Source: BOG-908 sp963850605 (GTDB lineage: Bacteria; Pseudomonadota; Alphaproteobacteria; Acetobacterales; Acetobacteraceae). From it: a DNA stretch of 64,000 bases. Positions 27,874-36,053 of this stretch are shown here, piece by piece (within the stretch, counting starts at the first letter, position 1; each line of letters begins with the position of its first letter). The DNA lies in contig CAWKLX010000003.1 in assembly GCA_963850605.1 (NCBI GenBank), positions 62,001-126,000 of the forward strand. The letters run 5' to 3'. Both the position numbers and the translations under genes were made by a program. The notes below the pieces were generated by a model that searched no databases, had not been told where the DNA came from, and saw only the letters and a program-made list of their open reading frames with translations.

Positions 27874-28206
27874 CTAATTCGGCCGTGACTCGGCCTGCGT
27901 GTTCGGGACATAACGCGCCACAGCAATCTCACCCTCCCGCTTGCGCGCTTCGGCAATGTCGTAGCTGTTCTGCATGCGCATCAGCGTGTCCATCGACACG
28001 CCAAAAGCCTTTTCGACGCGCAGCGCCATGTCGGCGGACAGCGACGTATGCTCGTTCAGGAAGGTAGAAAGCGCCGGCCTGGTGATGCCAAGCGCCCGGG
28101 CGGCGTCCGTCACGGAAAGCCCGAGAGGCTCGATAATCTCGGTCTTCACAAACCCGCCCGGATGGGCCGGTCTTTTCAAGCGAACGCCTTGCTGCACCTG
28201 TGCCAT
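27874..28206 (-). CDS. higA: HigA-family antitoxin (XRE type)
   Basis: The 110-residue protein starts after an N-terminal basic stretch with HPGGFVKTEIIEPLGLSVTDAARALGITRPALSTFLNEHTSLSADMALRVEKAFGVS, the HTH of HigA antitoxins. HigA neutralises HigB and represses the operon. The gene follows higB by 10 bases, the toxin-first order typical of HigBA. Confidence 0.9.
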   Translation of the reverse strand: MAQVQQGVRLKRPAHPGGFVKTEIIEPLGLSVTDAARALGITRPALSTFLNEHTSLSADMALRVEKAFGVSMDTLMRMQNSYDIAEARKREGEIAVARYVPNTQAESRPN

Positions 28207-28216
28207 TCTGCGCCTC

Positions 28217-28507
28217 CTAGCGATAATCCTCGTAGTCGAGGTCGATAATCTCGATGTCGACTTGGTCGATCTTGAACGTAAGCCGCCAGTTCTTCGTGAC
28301 GAACAAGCTCCAGGTGCCTTTTCGGTCTCCGGTAAGTCGATGGGCTTTCCAACTCGGCACCGTATGGAGTTCCGCTTCGTCCTCCATGTCCTGCAAGAAA
28401 GAGATGATCTTACGGACTTTTAGCGCGACGGCACTTGGCAGGCCGGCAGTATCGTCCAGCTCAATGAAACGTCTTAACCCTTTGGGCAGCACGTTCCGGA
28501 TTTTCAT
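28217..28507 (-). CDS. higB: HigB-type toxin (RelE superfamily mRNA interferase)
   Basis: The protein (about 96 residues from the ATG at 28507; a TTG at 28513 is possible) has the HigB pattern: KGLRRFIELDDTAGLPSAVALKVRKIISFLQDM, then PSWKAHRLTGDRKGTWSLFVTKNWRLTFKI and a terminal DLDYEDY. HigB cleaves mRNA on the ribosome. The Arg and Lys-rich WRLTF strand is the usual active-site region. It is paired with the HigA gene immediately downstream. Confidence 0.9.
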   Translation of the reverse strand: MKIRNVLPKGLRRFIELDDTAGLPSAVALKVRKIISFLQDMEDEAELHTVPSWKAHRLTGDRKGTWSLFVTKNWRLTFKIDQVDIEIIDLDYEDYR

Positions 28508-28703
28508 GGACAAGAGTAGTGGGAATACCGTATCCCGTCAAGCGACGCATTACGGGCAGGCGCGTCGGATTGTCTGCGTTCCGCCGTCGCGCAACAAAAA
28601 TACGTCCGCGCAAGAACCGCCTTGCCTTTCCCCCCAACCCTCGCTAGGTCCGCACCGGGCCACGTCCCCCCAACGGGACGCTCCTCTTCTGAAAGGGAGG
28701 GAT

Positions 28704-29885
28704 ATGTCTCTCGCCGCCGCAAAACCGCCCGCACGTCCCCACAATCCGTGCTTCTCGTCCGGTCCCTGCGCCAAGCGGCCCGGCTGGTCGCTGGCCGCGC
28801 TGGAGCGGGCGCAGCTCGGCCGCAGCCATCGGGCCAAGGCGCCCAAGGCGGCGCTGGCGGAGGTGATCGAGCGGTCGCGCGCCGTACTCGGGTTGCCGGC
28901 GGGCTGGGTACTGGGGATCATGCCGGGGTCCGATACCGGCGCGTTCGAGGCGGCGATGTGGTCGTTGCTGGGCGCGCGCGGGGTGGACGTGCTCTCCTTT
29001 GAGAGTTTTTCCGCCGGGTGGGCCACCGATGCCGTCAAACAGCTCAAACTCGACGCCCGCGTGCACGCCGCCCCCTACGGTGCGCTGCCGGATTTGAAAA
29101 AGCTGGATTTTTCGCGCGACATCGTCCTGTGCTGGAACGGCACCACGGGCGGCGCATGCCTGCCCAACGGCGATTTCATCCCCGACGATCGCGAAGGCCT
29201 GGTGTTGTGCGACGCGACCTCGGCCGCGTTCGCCATGCGGCTGCCGTTCGAAAAACTCGATGCGGTCACCTGGTCCTGGCAGAAAGTGCTGGGCGGCGAG
29301 GCGGCGCACGGCATGCTGGCGCTGTCGCCGCGCGCGGTGGAGCGGCTGGAGTCATACAAACCCGCCTGGCCGCTGCCGAAGATTTTTCGGCTGACAAAGG
29401 GCGGCAAACTGATCGACGGCATTTTCGCCGGCGAAACGATCAACACCCCCTCGATGCTGTGCGTGGAAGATGCGCTGGACGGGCTACGCTGGGCGGAACA
29501 GGTCGGTGGACTGGACGCGCTGATCGCGCGCAGCCAAGCCAATCTCGCCGCCATCGGTGAGTGGGTCGGGAAAAGCGATTGGGCCGCTTTCCTGGCCGAA
29601 GATGCAGCGACGCGCTCCAACACCTCGATCTGCCTGAAGATCGTCGCACCCTGGTTCACCCGGCTGAATGGCGCGGCACAGGCCGCCGCCGCGAAAAAAC
29701 TGGCATCACTGCTGGAGAAGGAAGGCGTGGCCTACGACATCGCCGCCTACCGAGACGCGCCGCCAGGTCTGCGCATCTGGGGCGGAGCGACGGTGGAGAC
29801 ATCCGACATTGCGGCACTGCTGCCGTGGCTTGATTGGGCGGCGGCACAGGTTGCCGCCGAGCACGCCAGCCTGGCGGCGGCGTGA
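28704..29885 (+). CDS. serC: Phosphoserine aminotransferase
   Basis: This enzyme converts 3-phosphohydroxypyruvate and glutamate to phosphoserine, the second step of serine synthesis. The start at 28704 has the ribosome-binding site GGGAGG five bases upstream and gives 393 residues. NPCFSSGPCAKRPGW opens the family N-terminus, and the PLP-binding Lys is in WSWQKVLGGEAAHG. It is followed five bases later by serA, and then by the cbb genes on the same strand. Confidence 0.94.
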   Translation: MSLAAAKPPARPHNPCFSSGPCAKRPGWSLAALERAQLGRSHRAKAPKAALAEVIERSRAVLGLPAGWVLGIMPGSDTGAFEAAMWSLLGARGVDVLSFESFSAGWATDAVKQLKLDARVHAAPYGALPDLKKLDFSRDIVLCWNGTTGGACLPNGDFIPDDREGLVLCDATSAAFAMRLPFEKLDAVTWSWQKVLGGEAAHGMLALSPRAVERLESYKPAWPLPKIFRLTKGGKLIDGIFAGETINTPSMLCVEDALDGLRWAEQVGGLDALIARSQANLAAIGEWVGKSDWAAFLAEDAATRSNTSICLKIVAPWFTRLNGAAQAAAAKKLASLLEKEGVAYDIAAYRDAPPGLRIWGGATVETSDIAALLPWLDWAAAQVAAEHASLAAA

Positions 29886-29890
29886 GCGCG

Positions 29891-31477
29891 ATGCCGAAAG
29901 TGCTGATCAGCGACAAGCTGTCCAACGAAGCTGTCGCCATCTTTCGCGATCGCGGCGTCGACGTGGACGTCAGGCCCGGCCTGACGCCGGCCGAATTGCG
30001 CGACATCATCGGCGAATACGACGGCCTGGCGATCCGCTCGGCCACCAAGGTGACGCGCGAACTGCTGGATGTGGCCACGAACTTGAAGGTGGTCGGCCGT
30101 GCCGGCATCGGGGTTGACAATGTCGACCTCAAATCGGCCACCGCGCGCGGCGTGATCGTGATGAACACCCCGCACGGCAACTCGATCACCACCGCCGAGC
30201 ACGCCATCGCCATGATGTTCGCGCTGGCCAGGCAAATTCCCGAGGCCACGGCATCCACCAAGGCGGGCCGGTGGGAAAAAAACCGCTTCATGGGCACCGA
30301 ACTCACGGCCAAGGTGCTCGGCCTGATCGGCGCCGGCAATATCGGCAGCATCGTCGCCGATCGCGCGCACGGCCTGCACATGCGCGTCATCGCCTACGAC
30401 CCGTTCCTGTCCGAACGCCGCGCGCTGGATATGGGCGTCGAAAAACTGGAGCTGGACGAGGTGCTGGCCCGCGCCGATTTCATCACGCTGCACACACCGA
30501 TGACGGACGCCACCCGCCGCATCCTGTCGCGTGAGGCGCTCGCGAAGTGCAAACGCGGCGTGCGTATCATCAATTGTGCCCGCGGCGGGTTGATCGATGA
30601 AGCCGCACTGGCCGAAGCGATCGTATCCGGTCAGGTGGGCGGCGCCGCACTGGACGTGTTCGAGACCGAACCGGCAAAGGAGAGTCCGCTCTTCGCGCTC
30701 GAAAACGTCGTGTGCACCCCGCATCTCGGTGCCTCCACCAACGAGGCGCAGGAGAATGTGGCCCTGCAAGTGGCGGAGCAGATGAGCGACTTTCTGCTCA
30801 CAGGCGCCGTCACCAACGCCATCAACACAGCGTCCGTCAGTGCCGAGGATGCACCGCGCCTGCGCCCCTACATGGAACTGGTGCAGCGCCTCGGCGCATT
30901 CGCCGGCCAGATGACGCGTGCGGCCGACGGGGTCATCCGTGGTATCTCGATCGACTATGAGGGCGCGGTGTCGGCGCTGAACCAGCGCCCGCTGACCGCG
31001 GCCGCGCTCGCCGGCGTGCTCTCCCCGGTCCTCTCGGGCGTGAACATGGTCAACGCTCCGGTGATGGCGCGCGAGCACGGCATCGACGTGTCGGAAACAG
31101 CACATGACCGGCCCAGCGAATACCAGACCTTGGTGCGCATCACGGTCACCACCGATCGTGGCGCGCGCGCGGTGGCCGGCACGCTGTTCGCCGGCGCCAA
31201 GCCGCGCCTGGTGGAGATCAAGGGCATCAAGGTTGAGGCGGATTTCTCGCCGCACATGCTGTACGTCACCAATCAGGACAAACCCGGATTCATCGGCCGC
31301 TTCGGCGAAACGCTCGCACAGCACGGCATCAACATCGCCACCTTCCATCTGGGCCGTGCGGCGCCCGGAGGCGACGCGATCTGCCTGGTGTCGGTCGATG
31401 AGGACGTCAGCGAGGCGGTGCTGGCCGAAATACATGCGCTGCCATTGGTGGTGCAAGCCACCGCGCTGGTGTTTTGA
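29891..31477 (+). CDS. serA: D-3-phosphoglycerate dehydrogenase
   Basis: This NAD-dependent enzyme oxidises 3-phosphoglycerate to 3-phosphohydroxypyruvate. The 528-residue length is that of the long form with an intervening domain and a C-terminal ACT domain. Visible motifs are the cofactor loop GLIGAGNIGSIVADR, the catalytic Arg in NCARGGLIDE, DVFETEP, and the catalytic His in CTPHLGAST. The ACT part (LYVTNQDKPGFIGRFGETLAQHGINIATF) suggests regulation by serine. It is translated with serC and cbbY. Confidence 0.96.
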   Translation: MPKVLISDKLSNEAVAIFRDRGVDVDVRPGLTPAELRDIIGEYDGLAIRSATKVTRELLDVATNLKVVGRAGIGVDNVDLKSATARGVIVMNTPHGNSITTAEHAIAMMFALARQIPEATASTKAGRWEKNRFMGTELTAKVLGLIGAGNIGSIVADRAHGLHMRVIAYDPFLSERRALDMGVEKLELDEVLARADFITLHTPMTDATRRILSREALAKCKRGVRIINCARGGLIDEAALAEAIVSGQVGGAALDVFETEPAKESPLFALENVVCTPHLGASTNEAQENVALQVAEQMSDFLLTGAVTNAINTASVSAEDAPRLRPYMELVQRLGAFAGQMTRAADGVIRGISIDYEGAVSALNQRPLTAAALAGVLSPVLSGVNMVNAPVMAREHGIDVSETAHDRPSEYQTLVRITVTTDRGARAVAGTLFAGAKPRLVEIKGIKVEADFSPHMLYVTNQDKPGFIGRFGETLAQHGINIATFHLGRAAPGGDAICLVSVDEDVSEAVLAEIHALPLVVQATALVF

Positions 31478-31479
31478 CG

Positions 31480-32196
31480 ATGCAGCCGCCATCCGCTTTG
31501 CAAGCACTGATCTTTGACGTCGATGGCACCCTGGCGGAAACAGAGGAGCTGCATCGCGAGGCGTTCAATGCCAGCTTCGCCGCGCACGGCCTGGATTGGT
31601 CGTGGGATTCCGGATTGTATGCAAAGCTTCTTGCGGTGACCGGCGGCAAGGAGCGCATCCGTTTCTATATCGACCACTATGCGCCCGAGTGCCGCCTGGA
31701 CGCCAAGGCGGTGGCGGGGCTGCATGCCGACAAGACAGCGCGATACACGCAGCGCGTTGAGGAGGGGCACCTCACCCTTCGGCCGGGCGTGCAGCGCTTG
31801 CTGGAGGAGGCGCGCGATGCCGGAATCCGGCTGGCGATCGCCACCACCACCAGCCGTCCGAACGTGGACGCGCTGTTGCGCGCCACGCTGGGTCACGACC
31901 CGTTCGATGTGATCGCCGCCGGCGACGAGGTGCCCGCCAAAAAGCCCGCGCCGGACGTCTATGTTGCGGCCCTGCATCGCCTGGATTTGCTGGCCGACGC
32001 GTGTCTGGCGATCGAGGATACGGAAAACGGCCTGCGCAGTGCGGCGGGCGCGGGACTGGCTTGTCTGATGACGACCAGCCTCTATGGCGGCCACGGACCG
32101 TTTCCGGCCGCGTTACGAACGGTCAGGGATTTAGACGAAACACCGGTAACATTGCAGCTTCTACGCGAGTGGTTCGCGGCCCGTACACCTCCATAA
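31480..32196 (+). CDS. cbbY: CbbY-type HAD phosphatase (xylulose-1,5-bisphosphate phosphatase)
   Basis: CbbY removes xylulose-1,5-bisphosphate, a misfire product that inhibits Rubisco. The 238-residue protein starts at the ATG at 31480, two bases after the serA stop. The HAD motif is IFDVDGTLAETEELHREAFN, followed by the CbbY-specific WDSGLYAKLLAVTGGKERI. ATTTSRPNV, AAGDEVPAKKPAPDVY and IEDTENGLRSA are the other HAD motifs. It is placed with rpe and cbbX. Confidence 0.92.
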   Translation: MQPPSALQALIFDVDGTLAETEELHREAFNASFAAHGLDWSWDSGLYAKLLAVTGGKERIRFYIDHYAPECRLDAKAVAGLHADKTARYTQRVEEGHLTLRPGVQRLLEEARDAGIRLAIATTTSRPNVDALLRATLGHDPFDVIAAGDEVPAKKPAPDVYVAALHRLDLLADACLAIEDTENGLRSAAGAGLACLMTTSLYGGHGPFPAALRTVRDLDETPVTLQLLREWFAARTPP

Positions 32197-32239
32197 GCCC
32201 CGGTTGACTGCCTCCCAACCCCCGGCCATGCTGATGAGC

Positions 32240-32273
32240 AAAAGTCTTTTGGTTCTTTTCTTCAGAAAAGAAC
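32240..32273 (-). repeat. Palindromic element, single copy between cbbY and rpe
   Basis: AAAGTCTTTTG is followed by the stem GTTCTTTTC (32252-32260) and GAAAAGAAC (32265-32273). This is the reverse orientation of the element family. It lies inside the co-directional ser-cbb block, in a 175-base gap that is large for this operon. Confidence 0.75.
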
Positions 32274-32292
32274 ACGCTGAAGGGAGACGACA

Positions 32293-32367
32293 ATGAACGC
32301 GAAACAGGGCCAATCCTCATTCCTGCCGTTCTGCATGCCGCACACGCCGCTGACACGGGCGCACTAA
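32293..32367 (+). CDS. Possible 24-residue leader peptide upstream of rpe
   Basis: An ATG at 32293 with a good ribosome-binding site (AGGGAG, seven bases upstream) opens a 24-codon frame (MNAKQGQSSFLPFC, then MPHTPLTRAH) ending in TAA at 32365-32367. The rpe start codon follows three bases later. It could be a coupled leader peptide or the remnant of a lost gene. There is no homology that I recognise, and it may not be real. Confidence 0.35.
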   Translation: MNAKQGQSSFLPFCMPHTPLTRAH

Positions 32368-32370
32368 GCC

Positions 32371-33096
32371 GTGCGCGTCGAGCACTTGCCGGCACTTCGC
32401 ATCGCACCATCGATCCTCAGTGCCGATTTCGCGCGCCTGGGCGAGGAAGTGGAACGCGTGATCGCGTCCGGCGCGGACGTGGTGCATGTCGATGTCATGG
32501 ACATGCACTACGTACCGAACCTGACATTCGGGCCGCTCGTCTGCCGGGCTTTGCGGCCCAGGGTCAGCGCGCCGCTCGACGTGCATCTCATGGTCAAGCC
32601 GGTCGATGCGCTGATCGGGTTGTTCGCCGATGCGGGTGCCGACATCATCTCTTTCCATCCCGAGGCGAGCGAGCACGTGGACCGCTCCCTGTCGCTGATA
32701 CGCGAACGCGGCTGCCGCGCGGGGCTGGTGCTGAACCCGGCCACCCCGTTATCCGTGCTGGACCATGTCATGGACAGGCTCGACCTGATCCTGCTGATGT
32801 CGGTCAACCCCGGCTTCGGCGGACAGGCTTTCATTCCGGAAACGCTGCGCAAGGCGCGCGCGGTGCGCACCCGGATCGATGCGCATGTCGCCAGCGGCGG
32901 CGGCGAGATCTGGCTCGAGATCGACGGCGGCGTGAAGGTAGACAATATTCGGGAGGTGGCGGCAGCCGGCATAGACACCTTCGTGGCAGGCTCGGCCATC
33001 TTCGGTGCGCCGGATGCGGACGGCTTCTATCGTAAGGTGATTGGCGCGATGCGTCGGGAGCTCGACGTTGCAAGCGCGCAAAGCCGGGCTGCATGA
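32371..33096 (+). CDS. rpe: Ribulose-phosphate 3-epimerase
   Basis: This enzyme interconverts ribulose-5-phosphate and xylulose-5-phosphate in the Calvin and pentose-phosphate cycles (CbbE). The GTG at 32371 gives 241 residues. Motifs: SILSADFARLGEEVERV, HVDVMDMHYVPNLTFGP with the metal-binding His/Asp, MSVNPGFGGQAFIPETL, and the terminal EIDGGVKVDN, then AGSAIFGAPD. Its stop overlaps the cbbX start (ATGA). Confidence 0.96.
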   Translation: MRVEHLPALRIAPSILSADFARLGEEVERVIASGADVVHVDVMDMHYVPNLTFGPLVCRALRPRVSAPLDVHLMVKPVDALIGLFADAGADIISFHPEASEHVDRSLSLIRERGCRAGLVLNPATPLSVLDHVMDRLDLILLMSVNPGFGGQAFIPETLRKARAVRTRIDAHVASGGGEIWLEIDGGVKVDNIREVAAAGIDTFVAGSAIFGAPDADGFYRKVIGAMRRELDVASAQSRAA

Positions 33097-33998
33097 ACGC
33101 CGACGTGGTCGTGGCGGATGTGGCACCCCAGACCGTCGATCTGCAGGACGTCTATCAGCGCAGCAACATCGGCGACGTGATGGAGGCGCTGGATCGAGAC
33201 CTGGTCGGGCTCGTCCCGGTCAAGACGCGCATTCGGGAAGTGGCCGCCCTGCTGCTGGTGGAATCCGCACGCCGCAGCATAGGCCTGCAGGCCGAGCCGC
33301 CGTCCCTGCACATGTGCTTCACCGGCAACCCCGGCACCGGCAAGACGACGGTCGCCCAGCGCATGGCCGAAATCCTCAACCGGCTTGGGTATATCCGGCG
33401 CAACCACGTGGTGACCGTCTCGCGTGACGATCTGGTCGGCCAATATATCGGCCACACCGCGCCCAAAACGAAAGACGTGCTGAAAAAGGCGATGGGCGGC
33501 GTATTGTTCATCGACGAGGCCTACTACCTGTATCGGCCGGAAAACGAGCGGGACTACGGGCAGGAAGCCATCGAGATACTGCTCCAGGTGATGGAGGACC
33601 GGCGCGACGACCTGGTCGTGATCCTGGCGGGCTACAAGGACCGCATGGATGTCTTCTTCCGCAGCAACCCCGGCATGGCGTCCCGCATCGCCCACCACAT
33701 CGACTTTCCCGACTACTCGGAGGACGAGCTGGTCAGCATCGCCGACATCATGCTGTCCCACATGCACTACATGCTGGCCGACGACGCGCGCGCGGTGCTG
33801 CGGGCCTATATCGAGCGCCGGATGAAACAACCCCGCTTTTCCAATGCGCGATCGATCCGCAACGCGCTGGACCGCGCCCGGCTGCGCCAGGCCAACCGCC
33901 TGTTCGCCGACCGGGGCAGGCCGTTGGACCGCGTGGCATTGCAGACCATCACGGGTGCAGATATACGTGCAAGTCGCGTATTTGCCGATCCGACGTAA
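33093..33998 (+). CDS. cbbX: Red-type Rubisco activase CbbX
   Basis: CbbX is an AAA+ ATPase that remodels inhibited red-type (form IC/ID) Rubisco. The 301-residue protein has Walker A GNPGTGKTTVAQ, the pore-side DDLVGQYIGHTAPKTKDVL, Walker B GVLFIDEAYYLY, and a C-terminal four-helix part with NARSIRNALDRARLRQANRL. Red-type activases act with the CbbL C-terminus, yet cbbL and cbbS are not next to it here. It is coupled to rpe by a 4-base overlap. Confidence 0.96.
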   Translation: MNADVVVADVAPQTVDLQDVYQRSNIGDVMEALDRDLVGLVPVKTRIREVAALLLVESARRSIGLQAEPPSLHMCFTGNPGTGKTTVAQRMAEILNRLGYIRRNHVVTVSRDDLVGQYIGHTAPKTKDVLKKAMGGVLFIDEAYYLYRPENERDYGQEAIEILLQVMEDRRDDLVVILAGYKDRMDVFFRSNPGMASRIAHHIDFPDYSEDELVSIADIMLSHMHYMLADDARAVLRAYIERRMKQPRFSNARSIRNALDRARLRQANRLFADRGRPLDRVALQTITGADIRASRVFADPT

Positions 33999-34024
33999 CG
34001 ATACGCCCTGGGCGGGAATAGAAA

Positions 34025-35107
34025 ATGCCGTATCGCCGCACCACGTTCAGCAAGTTCGTCATCGAGGATTTGCGACGCGGCAGCGGCGGGCACGACCCGG
34101 AGCTTGCAGCCTTGCTGAACGACCTGCAGCGGGCGGCCAAGCTCATCGGTGCCGCGGTGGCGCGCGGCGCCCTGTCCAGCCCAGGTGCCATCGTGACCAC
34201 CACGATCAACGTCGCAGGTGAGCCGCCGAAGAAACTGGCCGAAGTGGCCAACCTCATCATGCTGAGCGCCTGCGAGTGGGGCGGCCAGTTATGCGGCATG
34301 TTGTCGTCCGCGCTGTCCGAGCCGCATCCGATACCGGACCAGTATCCGCACGGGCGTTACATGCTGCTGTTCACGCCCCTGGACGGGGAGGCGAACCTCG
34401 ACATCGATCTGACGGTCGGCACCATCTTTTCCGTGCTGCGCGCGCCCGAAGGTGTCACGCACCCCACGCCTGCCGATTTCCTCCAGCCCGGCCGCGCGCA
34501 GGTGGCCGCCGGATACGTGCTCTTTGGCCCAGTCGCGATGATGGTCATCACCCTCGGTGCCGGCGTGCATGGCTTCACGCTGGACCGCGAGGCGGGTGCC
34601 TACACCCTCACACACCCCAACATGCGCATACCGGAGCGTGGGTGCGAAATCGCCACCGATGCGGCGCTGGAACCCCATTGGGAAACCCCGGTCCGCCGGT
34701 TCGTGCAAGAACAGACCGCGCGAAGCGGCGACGCAGGAGGGCGCGGCTGCACCATGCGGTGGATCGATAGCCTAGTGATCGGCGTCCATCGCATCCTGCT
34801 GCGCGGCGGCGTGTTCCTCCACCCCCGTGACACGCGCGACACAACCAAACTCGGACATGTGCATCTGCTGACAGGGGCCAATCCGATCAGCATGCTTGTC
34901 GAGCAGGCCGGTGGCGCCGCCAGCACAGGGCGCGGGCCCGTGCTCGACGTGGTGCCCGACCACATCCATCAGCACGTGCCTCTGATCCTGGGCAGCCGCT
35001 CGGACATCGATCAATTGCAGGGCTACCACCAGGCCTATGATCGCGGAGAATCGATGGTCTTCGAATCTCCCCTGTTTCGCCAACGCAGCATTTTCCGGAC
35101 GGCCTGA
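34025..35107 (+). CDS. cbbF: Class 1 fructose-bisphosphatase homologue with degenerate active site
   Basis: Position (cbbX-cbbF-cbbP), length (360 residues) and overall pattern are those of the Calvin-cycle class 1 fructose-1,6-/sedoheptulose-1,7-bisphosphatase. TTTINVAGEPPKKL, VGTIFSVLR, HRILLRGGVFL, ANPISMLVEQAGGAASTG and VPLILGSRSDID all align by eye. Residues that bind metal in characterised enzymes are changed: LD-V to LAEV, SEE to SAL, FDPLDGSSNID to FTPLDGEANLD, LYEANP to LTGANP, and the sugar-binding INEGN segment is absent. The reading frame has no break. It may be inactive, altered in substrate, or regulatory. Confidence 0.85.
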   Translation: MPYRRTTFSKFVIEDLRRGSGGHDPELAALLNDLQRAAKLIGAAVARGALSSPGAIVTTTINVAGEPPKKLAEVANLIMLSACEWGGQLCGMLSSALSEPHPIPDQYPHGRYMLLFTPLDGEANLDIDLTVGTIFSVLRAPEGVTHPTPADFLQPGRAQVAAGYVLFGPVAMMVITLGAGVHGFTLDREAGAYTLTHPNMRIPERGCEIATDAALEPHWETPVRRFVQEQTARSGDAGGRGCTMRWIDSLVIGVHRILLRGGVFLHPRDTRDTTKLGHVHLLTGANPISMLVEQAGGAASTGRGPVLDVVPDHIHQHVPLILGSRSDIDQLQGYHQAYDRGESMVFESPLFRQRSIFRTA

Positions 35108-35110
35108 ATC

Positions 35111-35986
35111 ATGTCAGTCAAGCACCCGATCGTGGCGATCACCGGATCATCCGGCGCCGGCACGACGACAGTGATGTGGACCTTCCAGCAGATTTTCAGA
35201 CGCGAGGGCGTCAGCGCCGCCGTGGTGGAGGGCGATGCGTTCCACCGCTTCGACCGCAAGCAGATGCGCGAACGCATGGCCGAAGAACAGAACGCGGGGA
35301 ACGGACACTTCTCGCATTTCGGCCCGGACAGCAATCTGTTCGAGGAATTGGAGGCGCTGTTTCGTGACTACGGCAAGAAAGGCGTCGGAAGAACGCGAAA
35401 ATACCTGCACGACCACGAAGAAGCCGCGCCTTACAAGCAGGAGCCGGGCACGTTCACGCCCTGGGAAGATTTGGGCGCCGGCACGGATCTGCTGTTCTAC
35501 GAAGGCCTGCACGGCGGCGTGAAGACGGACAAGGTCAACATCGCCGGCGAAGTCGACCTGCTGATCGGTGTCGCACCCACCGTCAATCTCGAGTGGATCC
35601 AGAAGCTGCATCGCGACAAGCGCGCGCGCGGCCATAGTCATGAGGCCGTCGTCGACACCATCCTGCGTCGCATGCCGGACTATGTGAACTACATCTGCCC
35701 GCAATTCTCCCAAACTCACGTCAACTTCCAGCGCGTGCCCACCGTGGATACCTCGAACCCGTTCACCGCGCGCGACATCCCGAGCGCGGATGAAAGCATG
35801 CTCGTCATCCGCTTCCGCGATCCGAAGGGGATCGACTTCCCCTATTTGCTGTCGATGTTGAAGGACGGCTTCATGTCACGCGCCAACACAATCGTCTGCC
35901 CGGGCGGGAAGATGGCCTTGGCCATGCAGCTGATTTTCACGCCGATGATCTGGCAGATCATGGATCGGAAGAAGCGGGCGTTCTGA
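35111..35986 (+). CDS. cbbP: Phosphoribulokinase
   Basis: This enzyme makes ribulose-1,5-bisphosphate from ribulose-5-phosphate and ATP, the step that commits carbon to Rubisco. The 291-residue length fits the bacterial octameric form. Motifs: P-loop GSSGAGTTTV, VEGDAFHRFDR with the catalytic Asp, HFGPDSNLFEEL, and DLLFYEGLHGG. It starts three bases after the FBPase homologue. Presence of this gene indicates the Calvin cycle operates or once did. Confidence 0.97.
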   Translation: MSVKHPIVAITGSSGAGTTTVMWTFQQIFRREGVSAAVVEGDAFHRFDRKQMRERMAEEQNAGNGHFSHFGPDSNLFEELEALFRDYGKKGVGRTRKYLHDHEEAAPYKQEPGTFTPWEDLGAGTDLLFYEGLHGGVKTDKVNIAGEVDLLIGVAPTVNLEWIQKLHRDKRARGHSHEAVVDTILRRMPDYVNYICPQFSQTHVNFQRVPTVDTSNPFTARDIPSADESMLVIRFRDPKGIDFPYLLSMLKDGFMSRANTIVCPGGKMALAMQLIFTPMIWQIMDRKKRAF

Positions 35987-35998
35987 CAGGAAGGCAGC

Positions 35999-36033
35999 GC
36001 TTCTTTCTTGAAAGAAAGAAGCAAAGAACTTTT
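35999..36033 (+). repeat. Palindromic element, single copy between cbbP and cbbA
   Basis: The stem GCTTCTTTCT (35999-36008) pairs with AGAAAGAAGC (36013-36022), followed by AAAGAACTTTT. The cbbA ribosome-binding site (AGGAG, 36041-36045) follows. If it folds in RNA, it could adjust the ratio of cbbA to cbbP. Confidence 0.75.
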
Positions 36034-36053
36034 CCCAATGAGGAGTTTCCGAA

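Noticed and set aside
29747..31507. 586-codon minus-strand frame opposite serC and serA
   Set aside because: serA on the plus strand has every family motif. The minus frame is His/Arg-rich with no motif, typical of an antisense shadow in high-GC DNA.
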